Below, piece after piece: positions 21,578 to 29,083 of a stretch of 31,495 nucleotides of DNA. The stretch is from a virus. The DNA is taken from positions 1-31,495 of the IMG/VR virus record IMGVR_UViG_3300046698_000519. The stretch is one strand, 5' to 3'. Position 1 is the first letter of the stretch, and each line of letters begins with the position of its first letter. A program made the translations under genes and the position numbers. The notes under the pieces were generated by a model that worked only from the letters and a program-made list of their open reading frames with translations, was not told the origin of the DNA and ran no database searches.

Positions 21578-22128
21578 GCGCCGACTATTCCATCGAAATT
21601 TCCGGCGATGCCCTGGAGAAAATCCCGCTGTTGCGGGACCAGGCCGGCATCGCCCGCGCGCTCGCCCGCACCACGGACTGCGAGAACCAGCTCACCGTCG
21701 CCTTCATCCAGGAGAACTATTTAAGCTTCCCCAAGGACGGCCCGGTCCAGGAGACCGGCTTGCGCGTCATCTCCAATCGCCTGCGCGGCAGCATTCGCGC
21801 CACGCCCGCCGAGATCACCGCCGATGGCGTCACCTCCAGCATCGGCTCGAACGTCCGCTACGCCGCGATCCACGAGTTCGGTTTCGACGGCAATGAACAG
21901 GTCAGCGCGCACGTCCGGCGCCGGTCCTCCGTCCAGAGCTTTCGTTTCGGCCAGCGCCTGGTCCACCGTAAGGTGCGCGGCGCGGACATCGAGGTGCGCG
22001 GCTTCACCCGCCACATGGTCATGCCCGCGCGCCGGCCCATTGGCCGGGGTATCGAGGAGCGTCTGCCTGCCTACGCGGCGGCGTTTGAAAACTGCATCAC
22101 CAAATTCTGGAACAAGGAGAACCCGTGA
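21574..22128 (+). CDS. Virion morphogenesis/tail completion protein (gpG-like)
   Basis: A 184-residue protein. LRGSIRATPAEITADGVTSS followed by SNVRYAAIHEFG is typical of the phage virion morphogenesis (Phage_tail_S/gpG) and HK97 gp10 families, and the PARRPIGRGIEE stretch recalls their C-terminal PARPF-like end. It would act at the neck, joining head and tail. The gene starts with an ATGA overlap and ends overlapping the next GTG. Confidence 0.7.
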   Translation: MSADYSIEISGDALEKIPLLRDQAGIARALARTTDCENQLTVAFIQENYLSFPKDGPVQETGLRVISNRLRGSIRATPAEITADGVTSSIGSNVRYAAIHEFGFDGNEQVSAHVRRRSSVQSFRFGQRLVHRKVRGADIEVRGFTRHMVMPARRPIGRGIEERLPAYAAAFENCITKFWNKENP

Positions 22129-22877
22129 GCATCAATCTCCTGGATGTCATTGACCGTCTGCCGACCGAGGACGCCGCCCGGCTGGCCAGCGATCCATTCT
22201 TCTCGGACATCCCCGTCATCGTGGCCGACAAGGGCAACGTCAGCGCCGAGGTCGCGCGCGCCCAGGGCATCGTCACCATGAAGTCGGGCAAGCGCGGCGT
22301 GTGCGTCGTGGTCCTCCAACTCGTCGGCGACGATCTGAACCCGAACATCCCCTTCGGGCCGATGCGTCTCTACCCGGCGTTCCAGGTCATTGAGCAGGTC
22401 GAGATGAACAACGACAAAAACGGCACCACGAAATCCGCGCGCCGGGTTGCCCGCCAGATCGTCAAGCTCATCAAAACGCTGCGCCTGGTCGGCGTCGCCA
22501 ATTCGCAGACGCCGGACAAACCCTGCATTGAGCCGATCCGGTTCAAGGATGCCGACGACAAACTGATCGGCTACCAGGTGAACTTTTATTGCGACGAGTC
22601 GGATTCGGAAACCGTCCTGAAAGTCGCCAATCCCGTCTTCGCCCCACCCGGCGGCGCCTCGGCCACGGTCACGCTCACCTGCGCCACAGCCGGCGCGGCC
22701 ATCTGGTATACCACCGACGATACGGCGCCTGATCCGGGCGTGCTCCCCGGCTCGACCGCGAATCTTTATACCGCGCCAATTAACGTGCCGCCTGCCGGCG
22801 TCACGATCCGCGCCTGCGCTTACCTGGCCGGCTCGGTCGCCTCGGACATTGAACGCTTTGCTTTTACCGCACCATGA
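22125..22877 (+). CDS. Tail terminator-like protein fused to a chitobiase C-terminal-type domain
   Basis: A 250-residue protein. The N-terminal half (about 1-165) is in the position of gp37/tail-terminator proteins and has their size. Residues about 171-250 (VFAPPGGASATVTLTC, then AAIWYTTDDTAPDPG) match the CHB_HEX_C_1 domain, a β-sandwich seen at the C-terminus of surface hydrolases and carbohydrate-binding proteins. A terminator carrying such a domain would display it at the tail-head junction, perhaps for surface binding. GTG at 22125 has AAGGAG upstream and overlaps the previous stop. Confidence 0.65.
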   Translation: MSINLLDVIDRLPTEDAARLASDPFFSDIPVIVADKGNVSAEVARAQGIVTMKSGKRGVCVVVLQLVGDDLNPNIPFGPMRLYPAFQVIEQVEMNNDKNGTTKSARRVARQIVKLIKTLRLVGVANSQTPDKPCIEPIRFKDADDKLIGYQVNFYCDESDSETVLKVANPVFAPPGGASATVTLTCATAGAAIWYTTDDTAPDPGVLPGSTANLYTAPINVPPAGVTIRACAYLAGSVASDIERFAFTAP

Positions 22878-22917
22878 CCCATGAACCTCAACACTCAACG
22901 CTCAACCAACAACCAAT

Positions 22918-23880
22918 ATGAATAGAGACTCCATCATCATCGGCGCGGCGCGGTTCGTTTTCAATGCACCCGCCGGCGCAGCCACGTTCTACACGCCGCA
23001 CGAAAACATCACCAAGCTCCCGCTCAAGCCGCAGACATTCAAGGTCGCGGCGGAAGGCGTGCCCATCATGTCCACGCGCCTCAAAGACATGGCGCCCATC
23101 ATTGACGTGACGCCGGACGGCCGTTGGAACGCCGCCATCATCGCCGCGCTCTGGCCTTTTGCCCAGGCGGCCAAGAACCAGCGCATCTTCACCAACACGG
23201 ATCGCACGCTGCTGGCGCACACCCAGGAGAGCCATTTGCTCACCTGCGCCTCGGTGGCGCTTTACAAACAGCCGCAGATTAATTTCAGCCCGGTCAAGTC
23301 GCTCATCGGCCCGGCGCAGATTGCCTTGCTGCGCTCCAACGGCGTGGCCTGGGACACCACCAACTCGCTGCTCACCTACGCCACCAGCGGCGGCACGTTT
23401 GTGGACACCACCTTCGCGGCCTCGTCCATCAAGACGCAGACCTACCTCGGCAATTGGGGCACCAAGACCGGGTTCACCAGCATTGAGACGTTTGAGGATT
23501 CGGGTTTCGTGTTCACGCCCATCCTCTCGCTCAAGCCCGTCCTGCTCACCGGCGCGCGCACCAACAACTACATGGTTACGGAGATTGGCGCGCAGGTCAG
23601 CTTCCGTCCCGCCAACGCGGCCCAGGCGGACATGCTCTCGGCGCTGGCCTTCCAGGGCACCGGCTGTTTGCCGGGCACGGAACTCGGCCAGGGCGGCGGC
23701 GCGGACTTCACCATCACCGGCGCGGACGGCATCAATTATTGCATCGTTAAAAATGCCGTGGCGCAGGAAGGCGGCTTTGCCTTCGGCGGCGAACCGCGCA
23801 ACGACATGATGAGTTTCGTGTCGCAGCCGATTCTGGCTTCCGGCGTGTTCGGCCCGGCCTTCGTCCTGGCCGCGTCATAA
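22918..23880 (+). CDS. Major tail (tube) protein, siphovirus type
   Basis: A 320-residue β-rich protein, soluble and without a signal peptide, next to the tail terminator and upstream of the tape measure. Its size and position fit the major tail tube protein. No tail sheath gene lies beside it, as a Mu-type contractile tail would need, so a non-contractile tail is likely. ATG at 22918 follows a leader with repeated CAAC words and no Shine-Dalgarno. No family-specific motif is recognised, so the call rests on place and general features. Confidence 0.6.
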   Translation: MNRDSIIIGAARFVFNAPAGAATFYTPHENITKLPLKPQTFKVAAEGVPIMSTRLKDMAPIIDVTPDGRWNAAIIAALWPFAQAAKNQRIFTNTDRTLLAHTQESHLLTCASVALYKQPQINFSPVKSLIGPAQIALLRSNGVAWDTTNSLLTYATSGGTFVDTTFAASSIKTQTYLGNWGTKTGFTSIETFEDSGFVFTPILSLKPVLLTGARTNNYMVTEIGAQVSFRPANAAQADMLSALAFQGTGCLPGTELGQGGGADFTITGADGINYCIVKNAVAQEGGFAFGGEPRNDMMSFVSQPILASGVFGPAFVLAAS

Positions 23881-23912
23881 CTCTCAACCATCAACACTCA
23901 ACTAAAAAACCT

Positions 23913-24104
23913 ATGCCTGAAGAAATTGACAAAACAATTCTAACGCCCGCGACCGCCAAGGAGGTGCTCGCCGGCATTGAACCCCTCCTCAAGAAACTTG
24001 AGGGTCTCACCGGCCACGCCGTGAACATCCGCTACAAGCTGGAAGCGGCGCGCGACCTCGCCGGCACCGCCGCAAAATCGGCAATCGTAAATCGGCAATC
24101 GTAA
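23913..24104 (+). CDS. Small helical tail-region protein (63 aa)
   Basis: The product (MPEEIDKTILTPATAKEVLA) is helical. It lies where tail assembly chaperones usually sit between tube and tape measure, but no slippery sequence or frameshifted partner was found. Its last residues (AIVNRQS) and its stop are encoded inside a tandem 14-base duplication (24075-24102), so the C-terminus may be recently extended or truncated. Confidence 0.5.
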   Translation: MPEEIDKTILTPATAKEVLAGIEPLLKKLEGLTGHAVNIRYKLEAARDLAGTAAKSAIVNRQS

Positions 24105-24106
24105 AT
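24075..24106. repeat. Tandem 14-bp repeat at a gene end
   Basis: AAATCGGCAATCGT occurs twice in direct tandem (24075-24088 and 24089-24102), followed by a partial third copy (AAAT). The stop codon of the preceding gene lies in the repeat. The next gene starts four bases later. Confidence 0.85.
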
Positions 24107-24109
24107 AGG

Positions 24110-24553
24110 ATGATCCGGTTCACCTATATCCCGGATGCGCCCGCGCAGCCCATCGTGCTCTCGCAAACGAGCCGCGACTGGATGGAGTGTGACGTGCGGT
24201 TGAATCACCGCCGCATTCACCAGGCGGCGGATTTCTTCCGCGCGCCGTATGGAAGTGGATTCGACCGGGGCAACTGGCGGAACGTGCTTTCGTTCCGCAC
24301 CTGGCGCGGCGTGGATACCAGCGGCGTGAACTTTGTGGATGCCGAGGCGGCGCTGCTGCAACTGCTGGATCACCCGCAATCGTTGCCGGCGCATGGCACA
24401 CTCAAAATTGACGTGATTGGCGCACTCACCAACGCCACGCGCTACCTGCTTGACTGCATGCCGCAGGTCATTGAGGTGCGCGACGACGTGGGCGTGACGC
24501 TTGCCTGGCAATACACCTTCACCGGCGGCGCCCTGGGAGTTTCATCATCATGA
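24110..24553 (+). CDS. Hypothetical tail protein (147 aa)
   Basis: A soluble 147-residue protein with WMECDVRLNHRRIHQAADFF and a later SFRTWRGVDTSGVNFVDAEA. No family is recognised. It is in the tail module and its end overlaps the next start (ATGA). It may be a minor tail or tail-assembly protein; the position is the only guide. Confidence 0.55.
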   Translation: MIRFTYIPDAPAQPIVLSQTSRDWMECDVRLNHRRIHQAADFFRAPYGSGFDRGNWRNVLSFRTWRGVDTSGVNFVDAEAALLQLLDHPQSLPAHGTLKIDVIGALTNATRYLLDCMPQVIEVRDDVGVTLAWQYTFTGGALGVSSS

Positions 24554-25482
24554 GCCAATTCACAAAAATCGTAGTGCGCTGCGCGGTGGACGTCACCAGC
24601 CGCGATCCCTTCAAGGATGTCTTCACCGGGTCCGTGCCCAAGGTCTGGTACGGCGTGGGCGTGGAATTTCAGCTCGCCTTCTTCAAAGGCACCGGCCCCT
24701 CCGCCGCGCTCCTGGATATATCCGACTTTAACCTGGTCAAGGCGCTCATCACTTCCGCGTCCACCAGCAACACCGCCCTGGTGGACCAGCTTGCCACCAC
24801 GCTCGACACCGGCCTGACCCTCGATGAATGGAACTCCGGCGTGAGCGCGCGCACCGGCTTCGAGCGCGCCGCGCACGCCATCATTGACTTCGAGGGTTCG
24901 CAATTGCAGTTCGACCTGGCCGGCGGCGCTTCCAAGGATTTCTGGCTCACCATTCACGGCGCGACCACGGATGACCTGGCCGATCCCGATTGCTTCGGCT
25001 GCACGACGTTCACGATCCTTGCCGATTCATTGCCGCCCGTCGTTGGTCCGTTGGCTGGCGCAAATCTCATCCCGCAAAACGCCGTCTACGATGGCAGCAG
25101 CCATTACACGCTGGCAACGGCCGTCGGCCAGGGCTTGCGTTGGACCAAAGGCGCGAACGATACCAGCGTCACCAACACCGGCGAGACGGTGAACACCAAC
25201 AATGCCGTCTTCTGGGCGCAGGCCGCCACCATCGTCCTCAACGGGACCGCCGGCCAGCCCGTGACGGCCTTCATCTGGTATCCGCCGGCCTTGACTGCCG
25301 ATGAAGTCTTGGCCCTGTTCAATTCCGCTGTCGTCTCGCGCAACGTCACTTCCGGCACCGGCTCGCCGAACGGCGTGGTGACCGGATCGCCCGGCGACCT
25401 TTTCTCACAAATCGAAAACAACGCCCTCGTCCGGCTCTGGACCAAAACCTCCGGCGTGGCAACCAACACAGGATGGACATGA
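24550..25482 (+). CDS. Hypothetical virion protein (310 aa)
   Basis: A 310-residue protein with an N-terminal β-region (VVRCAVDVTSRDPFKDVFTG) and a Gly/Thr/Asn-rich C-terminal half resembling tail-fibre-like or phage structural proteins. No signal peptide. No specific family is recognised. It overlaps both neighbours by short junctions, ending at the start of the next gene. Confidence 0.55.
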   Translation: MSQFTKIVVRCAVDVTSRDPFKDVFTGSVPKVWYGVGVEFQLAFFKGTGPSAALLDISDFNLVKALITSASTSNTALVDQLATTLDTGLTLDEWNSGVSARTGFERAAHAIIDFEGSQLQFDLAGGASKDFWLTIHGATTDDLADPDCFGCTTFTILADSLPPVVGPLAGANLIPQNAVYDGSSHYTLATAVGQGLRWTKGANDTSVTNTGETVNTNNAVFWAQAATIVLNGTAGQPVTAFIWYPPALTADEVLALFNSAVVSRNVTSGTGSPNGVVTGSPGDLFSQIENNALVRLWTKTSGVATNTGWT

Positions 25483-27101
25483 AAACCAAACTCTTTTTTA
25501 GCCTTCAGCTTTTAGCCTTCAGCCTTTGCGCGAGCGCCTGGCAGCTCAGTGGCTGGCCGTCATCGGACTTTGTCGGCACCAACTGGAACAAGGCCACCAA
25601 CGCCGCGCAGCAGCGCGCCTTGCTCGGCCTGGACTCGGCGTCCACCAATCCCGCCAGCGCGTTCGACACCAATGGCGCGGCGTTCTATTGGGCCAATTTC
25701 CAGAGCAACAAGATTGTGGTCGTCATCGTGCCGCCGATGATTGGCGCGTTGAGCAATTGGGTCACCGCCAACTTCGTCGGGACCAATCCGGTCGGCACGG
25801 CCGTATTCAACGGTCAGACCAATGCCGTGAGCCTGCAAAATCCATCCAACTCATTCGCCGGAAATCATACCGGGAATTTTTATGGGCCGCTCTTTGGCGA
25901 TGCCACCAATGCCGACCACGCAAACCTGGCCGACCACGCCAGCGTTGCCGACTACACCAGCGTGGCCGGGTTGGTCGTCCAGTCGAACACGATTGTCATC
26001 ACAGATAATTGTTCCGGCGACGCGGGCGGCAACTACAACGCCGGCTTCTATACCGGACGCATCAGCAATCATTCCAGCCAGACTGTCACCAACGTGCCGG
26101 CTTTCATCTTGAACAATGGGAACACCCACGTGATTTATTACGGCCCGTTTCTGGGCACACTTCGCGCCTCGTCAAATGCCGGGCCGGTTTGGGTGATGGT
26201 GGACCTGTCACTGACTTCGGTGGCGACCAATTCTTCGCCGGTCGGAACTTTTGTCGGCGTCGGCCTGGGAGGTGGAATGTGCTCTTCGTACTCCAGCACC
26301 TACCTCACGGTGCCAGCGTTGACTGACCCGACCGCCTTCGATACGAACGGCGCGGCAGTGGCGGCTGAAGCGATTCTGGTTTCACAATTCTTCGAGTCGA
26401 ACACGATCCCCGCACAAACCGCGCCCTGGGTGACTAGCTTCGTGACCCAGTACTGGTTCACCAATGGCACATCTGGCTCCGCCGTCAGCTCGACCTATTA
26501 TGGTTTTTATAATTACGACGCGCCGCTCTCCACCAATGGCGCGTTGGTCTATACCAACGGCAGCGAGTACCTGGTTTATAACGATCCCAATTGGAGTAAT
26601 GCCTACGGCGACAACATATGGGACCTGGGTGTAAATTATCCCGACACCGGCTACGCCAATTACGCCACGGGCGGCGGTGGCACCGTGGACGGCACCTGGT
26701 TCGCGTCATCGCCGCCCTATGGTGCGCAGCTCAATCTCATTGGCGCTGCCAATGTCACGACCTACACGACAAACTTCATCACCTACAACGGCAAGGGCGC
26801 GACCAACCTGCAATCGGGCAACCTGGTCGGCCCAATCCCTCAAGCCTTGCTGCCGGCCCTGATCTACACTGGCACGACAAATATCCCCGCTACGTCGAAC
26901 ACGCTCACGATTGTTATCGGCGGTCATGTGATGCCGTCCACGAATTACGTGCCGGGCGTCGTGGTTTTCGGCCCGGCGCTGGCCGTCACCAACTTCGTCA
27001 CGTTCACCAGTTGCACGCTCTCGAACTTCGTCGCCAACTTCACCGCCCCGGTCGAGAGCGCCAAAACAAACCTCGGCTGGTCGGTCTTGTTCGCGCCATG
27101 A
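25479..27101 (+). CDS. Large exported tail-module protein (540 aa)
   Basis: The start is taken as ATG at 25479, which overlaps the previous stop as ATGA; ATG 25473 is in frame too. The product begins with a signal peptide (MKTKLFFSLQLLAFSLCASA, likely cleaved after CASA), encoded partly by a dispersed repeat. The body is Asn/Thr/Gly/Tyr-rich and β-structured, like phage fibre or host surface proteins. Functions of this sort include receptor binding or surface display, but a Sec signal is unexpected for a virion protein. Family unknown. Confidence 0.6.
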   Translation: MKTKLFFSLQLLAFSLCASAWQLSGWPSSDFVGTNWNKATNAAQQRALLGLDSASTNPASAFDTNGAAFYWANFQSNKIVVVIVPPMIGALSNWVTANFVGTNPVGTAVFNGQTNAVSLQNPSNSFAGNHTGNFYGPLFGDATNADHANLADHASVADYTSVAGLVVQSNTIVITDNCSGDAGGNYNAGFYTGRISNHSSQTVTNVPAFILNNGNTHVIYYGPFLGTLRASSNAGPVWVMVDLSLTSVATNSSPVGTFVGVGLGGGMCSSYSSTYLTVPALTDPTAFDTNGAAVAAEAILVSQFFESNTIPAQTAPWVTSFVTQYWFTNGTSGSAVSSTYYGFYNYDAPLSTNGALVYTNGSEYLVYNDPNWSNAYGDNIWDLGVNYPDTGYANYATGGGGTVDGTWFASSPPYGAQLNLIGAANVTTYTTNFITYNGKGATNLQSGNLVGPIPQALLPALIYTGTTNIPATSNTLTIVIGGHVMPSTNYVPGVVVFGPALAVTNFVTFTSCTLSNFVANFTAPVESAKTNLGWSVLFAP

Positions 27102-27622
27102 TGCGTTTCTGGACCATCGTCTTTTTGATTGCGACTCTTTGCTTTGCGCTCGGCGGGTGCCTGCTTTGCATTGGCAGCCAGGTCACGCTCGCCTGGAACC
27201 GTTCCACTGAACCCATCGTCGCCGGCTACAATGTTTATTACGGTGGCAAAAGCGGTGCTTACACCAACGAGGTTAGCGCCGGCGCTGACACCAACATCAC
27301 TATCAATGGCCTGGTCGACGGCTCGATTTATTATTTCGCGGCCACCGCCTACAGCGCAGCGGGCGTCGAGAGTCCCTTTTCCGCCGAAGTGGTTTATCGC
27401 ATGCCGCTCTACACGCCGCCAAAAACAAACCATGTCATCCAGGTGACGGCCCGCTTGGTCCAGATCACCACTGCTACCAACCTGGCCGGCCCGTGGTTGG
27501 TCTCCACAAACTTTCGCCTTCAGCCTTCAGCCTTTAGCATTGCCACGCTCACCAATCCACCCGCGCCCATGTGCTTCTGGACCGGCGTCGTGGTCCTGGA
27601 TATCACGCAAACGAATTTCTGA
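27098..27622 (+). CDS. FN3-domain protein with lipoprotein-type signal
   Basis: A 174-residue protein beginning MMRFWTIVFLIATLCFALGG, followed by Cys21: LGGC is a lipobox, so it may be a lipoprotein. Residues about 28-105 are a fibronectin type III domain (VTLAWNRSTEPIVAGYNVYY, later YYFAATAYSAAGVESPFS), common in surface and tail proteins. Its C-terminal part includes a copy of a dispersed short repeat (LQPSAFSIATL). The ATG overlaps the previous stop. It may sit in the outer envelope or in the tail tip; both are inferred. Confidence 0.65.
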   Translation: MMRFWTIVFLIATLCFALGGCLLCIGSQVTLAWNRSTEPIVAGYNVYYGGKSGAYTNEVSAGADTNITINGLVDGSIYYFAATAYSAAGVESPFSAEVVYRMPLYTPPKTNHVIQVTARLVQITTATNLAGPWLVSTNFRLQPSAFSIATLTNPPAPMCFWTGVVVLDITQTNF

Positions 27623-27625
27623 CCC

Positions 27626-29080
27626 ATGCCTGAGCTGAATTACACCATCAAAACCGGCGCCGAACTCGCCGGTGCCCAAGCCGCTGCCGACGCGCTCGAA
27701 CGCCAGATCGGCAAAGCCAGGGCGCTTGGCCAGGATTTCTCTGAGTTACAGCGGCAACATGATCTCGTCACGGAATCAATCAAGAACGCTAAAGTCCCGC
27801 AGGAAGATAATAATGAAGCGATGCGGCAGGGCGGGGTGAGCGCGCGCGGCCTGCATGGCGCTCTCCATCTCATCGCTGCTGAATCCGGTCCGGCAATGGG
27901 CGCGGCAGTCGGCGCGGCTGCCGCTTTGATGACCGGCGGCCTTTTAACTGTGGTGTTCGCGGTGCGCGAATTGTTCAACTGGTTCAAGGAGCTGCAACAA
28001 AAAGCCGAGGAATTCCGTGAGCGCCAGGCTGCGCTCTGGCTGGCGGCGGAAGAGGGCGCGCGGCAGGCCGCCACTGCCGCCCAGGAATTCAACGACAAAC
28101 TGGACGATGAGGCTGAAAAAACAGAAAGCCTGAAAACGAAATTCGGCGATGAAATCAAACTGCTCCATACGCAACTGGCGGCGCACAAACTAATCCTCGA
28201 AGCGATTGAGAAAGAAGAACTGGCCGCCGCCGCTGGTGACAAGGATAAAGAAGCCGCGATCAAGAGCCGCTTCGACCGCCTGAAAAACCAATACGATTTG
28301 GAAGGTGAGCGCCAGAGGATCGCGCTTGAACAGCGGCAACTCGGCGAACTGCAACTGGCCAAATGGGGTGATGACCTGGCCGCCAAAGGTCTCGAAAAAA
28401 TAAAGGAGAACCTCGTCGCGCAAGCACCGCAATTGAAGGCCGCGCTGGATAACGTCACCGAGGAATTCGGCGATCCTAAGAAAATCAAGGCCACCTTTGA
28501 CCAGGCCACCGCGCTGTTGCAAAAAGGATTGTCCACAGGTTCCATGAAAGAATTGCCTGGCGGCGGATTAGAAATAACTGACCTGGCCAAATTCGTCAAT
28601 GGTGGCGGCAGTGAGTATGACCTTTTAAAAATGGGTGGTGCCGGTGGAATTCGCAAGGCGCAGGAAAACTGGGCAAAATACCAGGAGGCCAAGGGCGCGG
28701 TTGACGCCAACGATGCCGGTCTTAGAGAAGTGGATCGCGGCTTGGGAAAAGCCGAGTCGGCGTCAGCGACCGATGGCGGAAGCATTTCCACTCTCACCGC
28801 CAGCATCGCTGAGTTGACTGCGGAACTGAGAGTTCACAGTACCACGGCGGCGCAAAAATCAGTTTTGGACACGAAGGGTGGTAAAGCCGGCGAAGCACTC
28901 GGCCAGTTGGCGGATGAAACTGGAATGTCCTATTCACAAATTGTCGGCCAGGTCACGCGCATCCTTAACCATCAAATGACCGTGCAGCAGGCATTCTCCG
29001 CCTTGGAGCAACGTCAAGCAATTCTGGAGGAGCGGCAAAAACAACTTAATGGTCGCATCCAAGCCAACCAGACGCAATGA
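27626..29080 (+). CDS. Tape measure protein
   Basis: A 484-residue protein: a helical N-terminus, a hydrophobic stretch (about 88-112, AMGAAVGAAAALMTGGLLTV), then long coiled-coil runs (KEEFRERQ-like charge repeats, 120-330). This is the usual tape-measure plan; the protein sets tail length and helps DNA entry. At about 0.15 nm per residue the tail would be roughly 70 nm, short for a siphovirus. Position before the distal tail genes fits. Confidence 0.7.
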   Translation: MPELNYTIKTGAELAGAQAAADALERQIGKARALGQDFSELQRQHDLVTESIKNAKVPQEDNNEAMRQGGVSARGLHGALHLIAAESGPAMGAAVGAAAALMTGGLLTVVFAVRELFNWFKELQQKAEEFRERQAALWLAAEEGARQAATAAQEFNDKLDDEAEKTESLKTKFGDEIKLLHTQLAAHKLILEAIEKEELAAAAGDKDKEAAIKSRFDRLKNQYDLEGERQRIALEQRQLGELQLAKWGDDLAAKGLEKIKENLVAQAPQLKAALDNVTEEFGDPKKIKATFDQATALLQKGLSTGSMKELPGGGLEITDLAKFVNGGGSEYDLLKMGGAGGIRKAQENWAKYQEAKGAVDANDAGLREVDRGLGKAESASATDGGSISTLTASIAELTAELRVHSTTAAQKSVLDTKGGKAGEALGQLADETGMSYSQIVGQVTRILNHQMTVQQAFSALEQRQAILEERQKQLNGRIQANQTQ

Positions 29081-29083
29081 TCC

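Noticed and set aside
23881-27625. Programmed frameshift tail chaperone pair (G/GT)
   Set aside because: No slippery heptamer or overlapping frame pair was seen upstream of the tape measure.
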